DNA of 33,442 nt, taken from Bacteroidota bacterium. GTDB taxonomy: Bacteria; Bacteroidota; Bacteroidia; Bacteroidales; JAAUTT01. The notes under the pieces are model-generated. The model was not told the DNA's origin. It worked only from the letters and a program-made list of their open reading frames with translations, and did no database searches. The stretch is from assembly GCA_021779665.1 (NCBI GenBank), contig JAJYAG010000064.1, positions 1-33,442 of the forward strand, read 5' to 3'. The translations under genes and the position numbers were made by a program. Shown here piece by piece: positions 24,826-33,442 of the stretch. Within the stretch, counting starts at the first letter, position 1, and every line of letters begins with the position of its first letter.

Positions 24826-26160
24826 TTAATTGTTACCTCCAAGGTAAGCTCTTACACAACGAAATCCGATATAAGATTTGGTAGTGTCCTGATATTCGTA
24901 GGTACGTGTACCCACTTGCATGTAATAAGCAATGTCTTTCCAAGAACCTCCTCTAACCACTTTTCTTTTCATTACTGCAGGGTCGTCCGGGCGAGCTTCG
25001 TATTTATAATCGGGATTTAAGTCGTGAGTGAAAACGTATGCAGATTCGTCAAAAGCATTGGCAGTCCATTCGGCCACGTTTCCAGCCATATCATATAACC
25101 CCCATTCGTTAGGTTCGTAAGATCCAACGCGAACTGTATGTAAACCGCCATCATCAGCATAATTACCTCTCAAAGGTTTGAAGTTTGCAAGGAAGCAACC
25201 TTCTCTGTTACGGGTATACATACCTCCCCATGGGTACATTGAATTTTCAAGACCACCTCTGGCTGCATATTCCCATTCTGCCTCAATTGGTAAACGATAT
25301 TCCTGAACTGCAATTTCATCTTCTTTGGCCAAAGCATCATTCAGGAACTGAGTTCTCCAGATACAAAATGCACGGGCTTGCCTCCAGGATACGCCAACAA
25401 CAGGATAATCGTCGTAAGCAGGATGCCAGAAATAACTATTGGCAAGAGGCTCGTTATATGAATATGTAAAGTCGGCAACCCATGCTAATGTATCAGGATA
25501 AACATTGATTACATCGCGCATGATAAACGAAGAACGGTTCTGAACGGGAGTTCTTTCGCCAAGCGCATTGTAAACAAAACCTTCGTATTGTTTGGTACTG
25601 AAGTTATACCTGTTCGATTTTTTTGCTGCCTGCTGGAGGTCAACCCAAAAATATTCGTACATCAGTTTACGGGTGTCGATTTCTTTCCTTCTGTAGAATC
25701 TTTCATTTTCAGGAAGGTAAATTTCCTTCAACACTTCATTTTGTTCTTCATCCTGGTCGTCGATTTCAGTTTCCCAATTTAAGGTTGGAGGATCAATAGG
25801 ATTACCGTTTTCATCTTCTGAAATTAAAAATTCTTCATTAGATTCTCCCAGCATCCTTCTCATGATTGAATCACGGACCCAATATACAAACTGACGATAT
25901 TCGTTGTTTGTAATTTCTGTTTCATCCATCCAAAATGCGTCGACCGAAACTGTTTTGGCAAGTGTAGATTGCGCCCAGGCAACATCTTGATCACTGGGGC
26001 CCATGTTGAATTTACCTTGAGGAACAAAAACCATTCCGAAGGGATCAGGTTCAAAATACTTCTTTCTGCCTTCCACTCCGACAAGCTCTCCACTGCTACT
26101 CTTACTGCAGCTATTATTCAGGAGTACAAGGACTAAACCTACGAGAAGTAATCTTTTCAT
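24826..26160 (-). CDS. gldK: Type IX secretion system lipoprotein GldK/PorK
   Basis: Outer-membrane-associated lipoprotein that forms the periplasmic ring of the T9SS with GldN. The 444-residue protein has a lipoprotein signal ending NNSC (Cys18) and an FGE-sulfatase (formylglycine-generating-enzyme-like) fold: FGMVFVPQGKFNMG near the start, VSVDAFWMDETEITNNEYRQFVYW, YPVVGVSWRQARAFC, RLPIEAEWEYAARGG, NEWGLYDMAGNVAEWTANAF, RKVVRGGSWKD and the closing YIGFRCVRAY. An acidic insertion (about 105-160, including DENGNPIDPP and EIDDQDEEQNEVL) is of the kind that distinguishes GldK from catalytic FGE proteins. The role is structural rather than enzymatic in characterised systems. It follows porP by 81 bases. 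Confidence 0.95.
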   Translation of the reverse strand: MKRLLLVGLVLVLLNNSCSKSSSGELVGVEGRKKYFEPDPFGMVFVPQGKFNMGPSDQDVAWAQSTLAKTVSVDAFWMDETEITNNEYRQFVYWVRDSIMRRMLGESNEEFLISEDENGNPIDPPTLNWETEIDDQDEEQNEVLKEIYLPENERFYRRKEIDTRKLMYEYFWVDLQQAAKKSNRYNFSTKQYEGFVYNALGERTPVQNRSSFIMRDVINVYPDTLAWVADFTYSYNEPLANSYFWHPAYDDYPVVGVSWRQARAFCIWRTQFLNDALAKEDEIAVQEYRLPIEAEWEYAARGGLENSMYPWGGMYTRNREGCFLANFKPLRGNYADDGGLHTVRVGSYEPNEWGLYDMAGNVAEWTANAFDESAYVFTHDLNPDYKYEARPDDPAVMKRKVVRGGSWKDIAYYMQVGTRTYEYQDTTKSYIGFRCVRAYLGGNN

Positions 26161-26241
26161 AACGTTGAGGTGTTTATAGATTGCAACTTCTTATTATTAA
26201 TATATTATAAAATATTCGTGTTATTAAAGTTAAGTAATTTT

Positions 26242-27207
26242 TTATAAAAACCTAATACTTTTATATTTCTGCGGAGCCTTTTCCTTCTGGATTGAAAAAC
26301 AATATCCAACCATAAATTCGTGTGAACCGCCACTATTTTTAAACACATCGGAAATCGTAAAGTCGTAAGAATAACCAAGCTTTAATCCATTTGATAATTC
26401 TACGCCAATCATCCCGATAATAGCATCATTTATCCTGTAAGATAACCCTCCCCAAAACTTTTTATTATAAAGAACGGATGTATTCACATCTAATTGTGTT
26501 GTTTTACCATCGCTTTTTACGAAAACCGAAGGAATAAGTTCGAAAGAAGGATTAGGAAGTGTAATATTATATCCTGAAGTTAAATAATAGTGTCTTGCAA
26601 GAAAAGGTTTTCCCTTTTGATAGTCTAATTCAGCCTGTCTAATATGCGTTGAAGATAATCCTAAATAAAGTTTTTCAGTCCGATAAAATAAACCTGCTGC
26701 AAAGTCTACCACCATTGCACTTTCTTTTTTGTTAGGAATAGATGGATCGGTTTCAGGAGAGGTATAATTGCCGTTTTGGGGAACATACCACTCAGCATTG
26801 AGCGATTTGTTCATTAATTCAACACCAGCCCCGATTCCGAGCTTACCATCGCCGACATTAAGCCGGTAGGCATAGCTGAAATTCAAGCCGATATCTCTGT
26901 CATATCCCCATTTATCATTCATAACTCCTAAAGCTATTCCACTGTTAAGTTTAAATGGTTTAATTGCTGCGTTAACATTGAAGAGTGATGTAGAAGGTGC
27001 GCCTTTAAAACCCACCCATTGTTCCCTGTGAAGAAGGGTTGCACAAATTGCATCATTACTTCCAGCATAGCCCGGGTTTATTGCCATGGAATTGAACATA
27101 TTCTGGCTGAACTGCGGATCCTGCTGAGCTTTTACAGCAAAAATGGAAGTTAGAAGAATCAGTGCAAAAACTATACGTTTTTTCTGGGTAACAAAATTCA
27201 CTGTCAT
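26242..27207 (-). CDS. porP: PorP/SprF family type IX secretion system outer-membrane protein
   Basis: Outer-membrane barrel of the T9SS; PorP/SprF proteins help present or anchor secreted partners at the cell surface. The 321-residue protein has a signal peptide (about 1-28, ending VKAQ), then the family signature QQDPQFSQNMFNSMAINPGYAGS and the early HREQWVGFKGAPST. Amphipathic strands continue to a C-terminal EFMVGYCFSIQKEK. Its position directly upstream of gldK matches the porP-porK-porL-porM-porN order of Porphyromonas gingivalis, so I take it as the system's core PorP and not as one of the many dispersed PorP/SprF paralogues. A promoter-like -7 box lies 44 bases upstream. The tail KAPQKYKSIRFL is short and basic. 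Confidence 0.93.
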   Translation of the reverse strand: MTVNFVTQKKRIVFALILLTSIFAVKAQQDPQFSQNMFNSMAINPGYAGSNDAICATLLHREQWVGFKGAPSTSLFNVNAAIKPFKLNSGIALGVMNDKWGYDRDIGLNFSYAYRLNVGDGKLGIGAGVELMNKSLNAEWYVPQNGNYTSPETDPSIPNKKESAMVVDFAAGLFYRTEKLYLGLSSTHIRQAELDYQKGKPFLARHYYLTSGYNITLPNPSFELIPSVFVKSDGKTTQLDVNTSVLYNKKFWGGLSYRINDAIIGMIGVELSNGLKLGYSYDFTISDVFKNSGGSHEFMVGYCFSIQKEKAPQKYKSIRFL

Positions 27208-27250
27208 CGATTCTAAGATCAGTAAAACAATTAATATGAATGTTTATGCA

Positions 27251-27258
27251 CAAATTTA
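27251..27258 (-). promoter_or_regulatory. -7 box for porP-gldKLMN
   Basis: TAAATTTG on the complement matches TAnnTTTG exactly and ends 43 bases before the porP ATG. I see no clear TTTG at -33. Together with the 191-base gap behind the arginase-like gene it suggests that porP-gldKLMN has its own promoter, although read-through from topA is not excluded. Confidence 0.45.
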
Positions 27259-27398
27259 ACATTTTCTGAATATATCCTGCTTCCATTGTAAACCATTTAT
27301 ACTAAATAAAGCAAAATATGTTACCGTATTAGGCGGTTTTATTGTGTTATTTATGCTGTTAATTTATATATTACTAACTATTAAGTTTTTACAAGAAT

Positions 27399-28541
27399 TC
27401 AACTCATCTTTTGCAGCATCTTCCACCATCTCTCAGGAATATCCTGGGCAACAGCACGTTCATAATCTTGTAAAGAACAGGAAATAATTAATTTATCGTC
27501 GGGTTTAACAGGGACTTCAACCCACCAGCGATTGCTTTTATTACTCCGGTAAAACACAAATTCCTGCGAAAGCTGGTTAACGTGTATTTCGAACCTTGTA
27601 AAATCCGATTTGTTTATCTGAGGTGATTCAATGATTTGATTTATCAGCCCTTCTATAAAGTACCAGATGATCTGGCTTGCCAGCATACAACTGATATTTC
27701 TTCCCGGATCGGTTCCTATGTCGTAAACCCCAAAGGCCTGAACTTTATTGCTTAAACCGGCATAAAAACTTAACTGGCATGCTTCCTCGCCTGTAAAGCC
27801 ATTTGGCGACTTAATGAGCGACCCCGGCGAATCGGCATACTTCACCGAATTCAAGCTCAGGTTAACAATTTCAGCATCCCTGATAACTGGTTCGAATTCC
27901 TTAAGACCTGAACGCACAATTCCTAAACGGAAAGCATCAAAGTATAAATCATCCAGCAGATCAACTTCCTTTTGAGATACATAAAACGTTTGATACCCTA
28001 AGTTAGTGTAGTTAAAAAGATACTCGCTGTTGCGGAAGATCACCTCATCGAGGGTTATTCTGTCCGAGAGGCGATCCCCCTCGAATAAAAGATTGATATG
28101 CGAATCGATATGGATAAGACCAGCTGGCCTTTTATTTGAGACAAACCCAAGAAAGTTTCCAAGGCCCAAATCGGAAGTACTGCCCAATAAAACTGTAACT
28201 ATCTTTTTCTGATGAAGCTGGGCAACCACCTCCCCTACAGCAAAGGCTGTGTCCTTAGGAGATTTACCCCTGATGATATTCCCAATATCGATAATTTTAA
28301 AACTCTGGGAGGATTTTGAAAGAAAAGCCAGATCCTTGCGAATCTCGTAAGCAATAAGATATTCCTCGCTTTCTTCTTTAAAATCTGACTGGGGTAATCC
28401 AATCAAAGCAACCCTATAAGAGGACCAATCGAAGGATTCGTTAAAATTGTAAGCGGTGATATTCGTTCCAAGATTACTATCCTTAAGCAAAATTGAGTGA
28501 TAAAAATCGCTCACAGGTTTAACAAAACCTTCTATTTCCAT
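27399..28541 (-). CDS. Arginase/formimidoylglutamase-fold protein with degraded metal site (predicted pseudoenzyme)
   Basis: The 380-residue protein has the ureohydrolase (arginase, agmatinase, formimidoylglutamase) layout, but its dinuclear manganese site is mostly gone. The GGxH motif reads GSTSD (120-124), so the first His is lost. The DAHxD motif reads DSHIN (146-150), keeping Asp146 and His148 but changing the last Asp to Asn. The SxDxD motif reads SLNSV (229-233), losing both Asp. The surrounding fold is well kept (VTVLLG, LIHIDSHINL, then DSPGSLIKSPNGFTGEEA, where active enzymes have the PG..APnpnGLt-like loop). It starts 6 bases after topA and sits upstream of porP-gldKLMN. Automated pipelines would probably call it hutG; I reject that function. 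A binding or regulatory role is inference. Confidence 0.85.
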   Translation of the reverse strand: MEIEGFVKPVSDFYHSILLKDSNLGTNITAYNFNESFDWSSYRVALIGLPQSDFKEESEEYLIAYEIRKDLAFLSKSSQSFKIIDIGNIIRGKSPKDTAFAVGEVVAQLHQKKIVTVLLGSTSDLGLGNFLGFVSNKRPAGLIHIDSHINLLFEGDRLSDRITLDEVIFRNSEYLFNYTNLGYQTFYVSQKEVDLLDDLYFDAFRLGIVRSGLKEFEPVIRDAEIVNLSLNSVKYADSPGSLIKSPNGFTGEEACQLSFYAGLSNKVQAFGVYDIGTDPGRNISCMLASQIIWYFIEGLINQIIESPQINKSDFTRFEIHVNQLSQEFVFYRSNKSNRWWVEVPVKPDDKLIISCSLQDYERAVAQDIPERWWKMLQKMS

Positions 28542-28547
28542 AAATGT

Positions 28548-30860
28548 CTATTTCTTTTTCTTTTTGGGTTTAACCTCTGTGTTTTTAATTATTTCTCTGC
28601 ACTCTTCCAAAGTAAGAGAAGCAGCATTTTTAGATTTCGGTATTTTGAAGTTATCCTTTTTGTAGGAAATGTATGGACCAAAACGTCCATTAAGAACAAG
28701 AATATCCTTATCCTCAGGAAAGGTCTTAATCGTTTTATTCTGATCGTCTTCCCGCTTTTTATGGATAAGCTCCACAGCCCGCTCGGCATTAATGGTGTAA
28801 GGGTCGTCAACACCTGCTTTTAATGAAATGAATTTACTGTTGTGTACGATATAAGGGCCAAAACGACCAATACCAGCGTTTATATCCTTTCCTTCATAAT
28901 CGCCAACTTTACGAGGAAGTTTAAAAAGCTCCAAAGCTTCCTGAAGAGTTATAGTTTCAATGCGCTGACCTTTTAATAAACTTGCAAATTTCGGTTTTTC
29001 CTCATCGCTGGCTTCTCCAATCTGAGCCATGGGTCCAAACCGCCCAATTTTAACCAGAACGGGTTTACCACTTACAGGATCAGTTCCAAGATTTCGTTCA
29101 CCAACATTCCTTTCTGATTTCGCAATGGTTTCTTCAACTTTTGAATGGAAAGGATTATAGAATTTATCCAGCATCTCAGTCCACTTTAGTTTCCCTTCTG
29201 CAATTTCGTCGAATTGCTTTTCGACACTTGCCGTAAAGTTATAATCCAAAATATTTTGAAAATAGCTTACAAGGAAATCGTTTACAACCATGCCAATATC
29301 GTTCGGGAAAAGCTTTGATTTCTCCGCTCCCGTTATTTCTGTTTTTACAGCTTCTTCAATATTATTATTCTTAAGCGTAAATACCTTGTATTTCCGTTCA
29401 GTTCCTTCTCTGTCTTCCTTAACAATATAGCCTCTCTGCTGAATAGTTGAAATTGTTGGTGCGTAAGTAGACGGACGGCCAATTCCCAATTCCTCAAGCT
29501 TCTTAACAAGGCTTGCTTCAGTATAACGCGGAGGATGATATGTAAATCTCTCGGTAGCATTAATAGCCTTTAAATCCAGCACCTGACCAACATTCAGAGG
29601 AGGAAGTATTTTAGTGTTCTCTTCTTCGTTTTCGTCATCAGTCGACTCAAGATAAACTTTCAGGAAGCCATCGAATTTTATTACTTCTCCTACTGCTTCA
29701 AACTTTTCTTTGGTAGTTGAAATATCAATGATTGCTGTAGTTTTCTCAAGTGCCGCATCACTCATTTGTGACGCGATAGTCCGCTTCCAGATAAGTTCGT
29801 AAAGCTTTTTCTCCTGAGGAGACCCATCAATGGAAATATTCTCCATGTAAGTGGGCCGAATAGCCTCATGCGCTTCCTGAGCACCTTTCGATTTTGTTTT
29901 ATATTGTCGCGGGAATGAATATTTATCTCCATATTCCTTAATAATGGTTGCCTTAGCCATACTGACAGCCGTTTCGGAAAGGTTAACCGAGTCAGTTCTC
30001 ATGTAGGTAATATTTCCCGACTCATATAATTTCTGAGCTATGGACATGGTTTGAGCAACCGAATACCCGAGCTTCCTGCTTGCTTCCTGCTGAAGAGTGG
30101 AAGTTGTAAAAGGTGCAGCAGGCGATTTTTTCGTGGGTTTGGTAATAACATCGGCTACCTTAAAGCTGGCATTCTTGCATTTTCCTAAAAACTGCAGTGT
30201 TTGCTCCGAATTATCGATCCGCTGGGGTAATTCAGCAACAAGAGTTGACTTTTTAGGATCGTCGAGCAGAAAATTAGCCATAACCCGGAAGGACGACGTA
30301 CTTTTATAAGCCAGAATTTCTCTCTCGCGTTCGCAAATTAACCTCACAGCAACCGACTGAACCCTTCCGGCAGAAAGACTTGGCTTTACTTTTCGCCATA
30401 AAATGGGAGAAATTTCATATCCAACCATCCGGTCGAGCAATCTTCGTGCTTGTTGTGCGTTTACTAGATTATCATCAATAAACCTCGGATTTTCTATGGC
30501 TTTTAAAATTGCATCTTTGGTAATTTCATTAAAAACAATGCGCCGGGTTTTTTCTTTTTTCAAACCAAGCACCTCGTACAAATGCCATGAAATAGCTTCT
30601 CCTTCGCGGTCTTCATCGGAGGCGAGCCAAACCATACCGGCTTCCTTAACCATTTTTTTGAGTTCTGACACGAGTTTTTTCTTATCCTCGGGAATAACAT
30701 ACAAAGGCTGATAGTTATGCTGCAAGTCAATACTCAACGTATTTTTTTCCAAATCGCGAATATGCCCGTAACTGGACTTAACAACAAAACCCTTTCCCAG
30801 GAACTTCTCAATGGTTTGTGCCTTTGCAGGAGACTCAACAATTACAAGGTTTTCGATCAT
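28548..30860 (-). CDS. topA: DNA topoisomerase I (type IA)
   Basis: Relaxes negatively supercoiled DNA by a single-strand passage mechanism. The 770-residue protein has an N-terminal Toprim domain with Glu9 in IVESPAKA and Asp82/Asp84 in ASDEDREGEA, the VNAQQARRLLDRMVGYEISP block, RVQSVAVRLICERE, and the active-site Tyr286 in GNITYMRTDS. The C-terminus has three RFGP-containing repeats (about residues 610-755: KIGRFGPMAQIG, GIGRFGPYIVH, NGRFGPYISY) instead of the Cys4 zinc fingers of E. coli TopA, as is usual in Bacteroidota, and ends in a poly-lysine tail. It is the first gene of a unit with the arginase-like gene (6-base gap) and diverges from the PBP gene across 116 bases. Confidence 0.97.
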   Translation of the reverse strand: MIENLVIVESPAKAQTIEKFLGKGFVVKSSYGHIRDLEKNTLSIDLQHNYQPLYVIPEDKKKLVSELKKMVKEAGMVWLASDEDREGEAISWHLYEVLGLKKEKTRRIVFNEITKDAILKAIENPRFIDDNLVNAQQARRLLDRMVGYEISPILWRKVKPSLSAGRVQSVAVRLICEREREILAYKSTSSFRVMANFLLDDPKKSTLVAELPQRIDNSEQTLQFLGKCKNASFKVADVITKPTKKSPAAPFTTSTLQQEASRKLGYSVAQTMSIAQKLYESGNITYMRTDSVNLSETAVSMAKATIIKEYGDKYSFPRQYKTKSKGAQEAHEAIRPTYMENISIDGSPQEKKLYELIWKRTIASQMSDAALEKTTAIIDISTTKEKFEAVGEVIKFDGFLKVYLESTDDENEEENTKILPPLNVGQVLDLKAINATERFTYHPPRYTEASLVKKLEELGIGRPSTYAPTISTIQQRGYIVKEDREGTERKYKVFTLKNNNIEEAVKTEITGAEKSKLFPNDIGMVVNDFLVSYFQNILDYNFTASVEKQFDEIAEGKLKWTEMLDKFYNPFHSKVEETIAKSERNVGERNLGTDPVSGKPVLVKIGRFGPMAQIGEASDEEKPKFASLLKGQRIETITLQEALELFKLPRKVGDYEGKDINAGIGRFGPYIVHNSKFISLKAGVDDPYTINAERAVELIHKKREDDQNKTIKTFPEDKDILVLNGRFGPYISYKKDNFKIPKSKNAASLTLEECREIIKNTEVKPKKKKK

Positions 30861-30892
30861 AAATTTGAAATCAGTTATTTGGAACTACAACG

Positions 30893-30925
30893 CAAAGTAA
30901 TATAAATAGGTACGTAAGTTCAAAA
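30893..30925 (-). promoter_or_regulatory. Promoter of topA
   Basis: On the complement, TTTTG (30925-30921) is followed after 20 bases by TTACTTTG (30900-30893), a close match to the Bacteroidota pair TTTG - about 19-20 bases - TAnnTTTG. The -7 box ends 32 bases before the topA ATG. It is the best two-box promoter that I find in the window. Confidence 0.6.
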
Positions 30926-30945
30926 TTAATTTAAATATAATTTGC

Positions 30946-30953
30946 TATTTTTA
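30946..30953 (+). promoter_or_regulatory. Possible -7 box for the penicillin-binding protein gene
   Basis: TATTTTTA differs from TAnnTTTG only in the last base and ends 23 bases before the ATG at 30977. An alternative is the TATAATTTG just upstream. No good -33 element is seen. Confidence 0.3.
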
Positions 30954-30976
30954 CCCACCATTATTTCGATGAAACC

Positions 30977-33325
30977 ATGACTAATCGTAATTTGAACCAT
31001 AATAATTATCTGAAATATTTTTGGATCATCATTCTTGCCCCAATAAGCCTTGGTGTATTGATTATATTTTTAACAGCTATGGGATGGCTGGGGTTTATGC
31101 CAACAATTGAAGATTTACAAAACCCTTCGAGAGACCTGGCGTCAGAGGTAATTTCGGAGGATGATAAAATTCTGGGAACTTTCTATTTAAGTGAAAACCG
31201 GAACCCGGTTGAATATAAAGATCTATCACCTTTTCTTGTTGATGCATTAATTGCGAGGGAAGATCACAGATTCCAGAAACATTCGGGAATAGATGGTGTA
31301 GCGCTTTTCAGGGTGGCTGTAAGAACTGTTTTAATGCGTAACACCGGTCAGGGAGGAGGCAGTACAATTACCCAGCAATTGGCGAAGAACTTATTCCCCC
31401 GCGATACAACCGAATACAAATTCGGGATGGTCCGCAGCACTGTCACCGCGCTTCGTAAATTTAAGGAATGGGTAATTGCTGTTAAACTCGAAAGAAATTA
31501 TACAAAAGACGAAATCCTGACCATGTACCTGAATACGGTACCATTCAGTGGCGATGCTTTTGGTATTAAGGCGGCATCCCGGGCATTCTTTAACAAGTCG
31601 GCCGATTCGTTAAAAATTGAAGAAGCTGCACTTCTGGTAGGTTTACTGCAAGCTCCATCCAAATTTAACCCTGTCCGTAATCCCGAGCGTTCACAACTCC
31701 GACGTAACTCTGTGTTACAAAAGATGTTCGAACACGATTTTATTACAGAACAGCAATACGATTCGCTAATAACTATTCCCGTTCAGGTAAGTTACAATTC
31801 TCAGGGGCATAACGCCGGAAAAGCAACTTATTTCAGAGAGAAACTTCGATACATCATGACCCGGCAAAAACCGGAAAGATCGCGCTACGGTAGTTACCAG
31901 AGTTTCTTTGAGGACTCGACCGAATGGGAAAACAATCCTTTATACGGATGGTGCAACAAAAACAAAAAGCCCGATGGCTCTCCATACAACTTATATACTG
32001 ACGGATTAAAAATTCATTCGACGATCAATTACCGTATGCAGGAATATGCGGAAGAGGCTTTAAAACAGCATTTAAAAGAAGCCCTTCAGCCAGCATTCGA
32101 TAAGGAAAAGAAAGGTAAAAAGAAAGCGCCTTTTTCAAACGATCTTACCGAGGCGGATATCGAAAATGTAATGAAAAGCGCAATGCGCAGAACCGACAGG
32201 TACCGGTCATTAAGGAACGAAGGGCTTCAGGAAAGTGAAATCCTTAAAAATTTCAAGACAAAGACCGATATGACCATTTTTACGTGGAATGGAGACAAAG
32301 ACACGGTTATGTCGCCCTGGGATTCAATCCGTTACTTTAAACAACTCCTGCGAGCCAGCTTTATGGCCATGGATCCACACACAGGCCACATAAAAGCTTG
32401 GATTGGCGGACCCGATTCAAGATACTTTGCATACGACGGGGTAAAAACTCAAAAACGACAGGTGGGTTCTACAATTAAGCCCTTCCTCTATACCCTTGCT
32501 ATGCAGATGGGCTTCAAACCCTGCGATAAAGTTCTGAATGTTCCGGTTACTTTCCCAGTGGGAGACTCAACGTGGACCCCCAAAAACTCAGGAACCACCA
32601 AATACGACGGCAAACTTGTAACTCTGAAATGGGGTTTATCAAACTCGGTAAATAACATTTCTGCTTACATCATCAAACAATTTAATCCTTCGCTGGTAGC
32701 CGATATCATTGAAAAAATGGGCGTAAAAAGCAAAATTGACGCTGTCCCTTCCATATTCCTTGGAACATCCGATATCAGTCTCTTCGAAATGGTGGGCGCA
32801 TATTCCTCCTTTGCAAATAAAGGAGTTTATACCGAGCCTATTATGGTATCGAGGATTGAGGACAAAAACGGCAACGTTATCTCCTCGTTCCAGCCACAAA
32901 AAATTGAAGCCATAAGTGAACACACTGCTTATCTGATGCTCAATCTTCTGCAGAGTGTTGTTCAGGGAGGAACAGCATCCAGATTAAGATACAGATACAA
33001 TTTGATGAACGACATTGGCGGAAAAACAGGAACCTCGCAAAACCATTCCGATGGCTGGTTTATGGGTGTAACCCCGGACCTTGTTGCCGGAACCTGGGTT
33101 GGAGGTGAAGACCGTTCCATTCACTTTGAGTATCTTGACGAAGGTCAGGCAGCTGCCACAGCTCTGCCAATCTTTGGTTTATTTATGCAGAAGGTTTATG
33201 CGGATAAAAACATTAATCTCACCCAAGGACCATTCGAGCGGCCGGCAAGTTTTAATGTTGATATGAATTGTCCTGTTTCTGAAATTGAAAAACAGTCGGA
33301 AGCTGAAATAGAAGAAGAGTACTAA
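30977..33325 (+). CDS. Class A penicillin-binding protein 1A (bifunctional transglycosylase/transpeptidase)
   Basis: Polymerises and cross-links peptidoglycan at the outer face of the inner membrane. The 782-residue protein has one N-terminal membrane helix (about 14-36), a GT51 transglycosylase domain with catalytic Glu95 in REDHRF, GGGSTITQQLAKN (126-138), LERNYTKDEILTMYLN and the later AALLVGLLQAPSKFNP, and a transpeptidase domain with the nucleophile motif STIK (498-501, Ser498), SVN (557-559) and KTG (683-685). Between them is a linker rich in Lys/Arg (about 370-450). All catalytic motifs are intact and the length is typical of Bacteroidota PBP1A (often annotated mrcA or ponA). The tail after the transpeptidase is acidic (EIEKQSEAEIEEEY). 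The remaining 117 bases of the window hold no gene that I can support. Confidence 0.95.
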   Translation: MTNRNLNHNNYLKYFWIIILAPISLGVLIIFLTAMGWLGFMPTIEDLQNPSRDLASEVISEDDKILGTFYLSENRNPVEYKDLSPFLVDALIAREDHRFQKHSGIDGVALFRVAVRTVLMRNTGQGGGSTITQQLAKNLFPRDTTEYKFGMVRSTVTALRKFKEWVIAVKLERNYTKDEILTMYLNTVPFSGDAFGIKAASRAFFNKSADSLKIEEAALLVGLLQAPSKFNPVRNPERSQLRRNSVLQKMFEHDFITEQQYDSLITIPVQVSYNSQGHNAGKATYFREKLRYIMTRQKPERSRYGSYQSFFEDSTEWENNPLYGWCNKNKKPDGSPYNLYTDGLKIHSTINYRMQEYAEEALKQHLKEALQPAFDKEKKGKKKAPFSNDLTEADIENVMKSAMRRTDRYRSLRNEGLQESEILKNFKTKTDMTIFTWNGDKDTVMSPWDSIRYFKQLLRASFMAMDPHTGHIKAWIGGPDSRYFAYDGVKTQKRQVGSTIKPFLYTLAMQMGFKPCDKVLNVPVTFPVGDSTWTPKNSGTTKYDGKLVTLKWGLSNSVNNISAYIIKQFNPSLVADIIEKMGVKSKIDAVPSIFLGTSDISLFEMVGAYSSFANKGVYTEPIMVSRIEDKNGNVISSFQPQKIEAISEHTAYLMLNLLQSVVQGGTASRLRYRYNLMNDIGGKTGTSQNHSDGWFMGVTPDLVAGTWVGGEDRSIHFEYLDEGQAAATALPIFGLFMQKVYADKNINLTQGPFERPASFNVDMNCPVSEIEKQSEAEIEEEY

Positions 33326-33442
33326 ACAGGGATTGGTAATTGAACTTTCTGGTTTATTAGGAAAGTGTTACACGCCCTTCCCCGGAATGGAGGCTATTAA
33401 TTCTCGGGTGTAGATGGATTGAGGATTTTTAAATATGGAATC

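Noticed and set aside
24826-26160. Active formylglycine-generating enzyme
   Set aside because: The FGE-like fold is there, but the lipobox, the acidic insertion and the position between porP and gldL identify GldK, a structural protein.
27399-28541. Functional formimidoylglutamase (hutG) for histidine degradation
   Set aside because: The metal-binding motifs have lost most ligands and no other hut gene is nearby.
33361-33400. Second copy of the REP-like element near the window end
   Set aside because: Only a short CTTCCCCGGAATGGAGG similarity; the arms do not match the element at 4591.

Overview
The window is chromosomal DNA from a member of the Bacteroidota, most likely a non-Bacteroides Bacteroidia lineage such as Marinilabiliales/Prolixibacteraceae (the finer placement is inference). 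Evidence: a complete PorP-GldK-GldL-GldM-GldN block of the type IX secretion system (T9SS), several -7 boxes of the TAnnTTTG kind, general absence of Shine-Dalgarno sequences, and families typical of the phylum (DUF4834, DUF5723, Bacteroidota-type YfhO, TopA with RFGP repeats instead of zinc fingers). There is no tRNA, rRNA, CRISPR array, insertion sequence or phage gene, and the protein content looks like vertically inherited core genome.

Layout. 1-4491 (+): a tripartite efflux/export system: the 3' part of a TolC-like outer-membrane channel, a MacA-like adaptor, and a split MacB (ATPase and permease as separate genes). 4492-4749: spacer with a REP-like GC-rich palindrome and a second palindrome. 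4750-6533 (+): LytS-type histidine kinase and LytTR response regulator. 6667-8118 (+): S41 peptidase lipoprotein ending in a hairpin. 8397-9793 (-): a small secreted protein and uracil-DNA glycosylase. 10004-15821 (+): a tight three-gene unit of poorly characterised envelope proteins: an inner-membrane-anchored protein with a predicted seven-bladed propeller, a lipoprotein, and a DUF5723 outer-membrane protein. 15886-18628 (+): DUF4834 and a large YfhO-like membrane protein, which overlaps tail to tail with 18617-20112 (-), an MlaE/MlaF lipid transporter pair. 20249-21331 (+): mannose-1-phosphate guanylyltransferase, separated by a perfect 19-bp bidirectional terminator from 21384-27207 (-), porP-gldKLMN. 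27399-30860 (-): topA followed by an arginase-fold protein that has lost most of its metal ligands. 30977-33325 (+): a class A penicillin-binding protein.

Functionally the window is dominated by the cell envelope: export (MacAB-TolC, T9SS), lipid transport (MlaEF), peptidoglycan synthesis (PBP1A), sugar-nucleotide supply (GDP-mannose) and surface proteins. Two points deserve attention: the 10004-15821 envelope module, whose first protein carries seven propeller blades at 44-47 residue spacing, and the arginase-like pseudoenzyme between topA and the T9SS core operon. No gene-free stretch exceeds 300 bases; the longest (8119-8396) holds one terminator-like hairpin and otherwise AT-rich sequence in which I see nothing.
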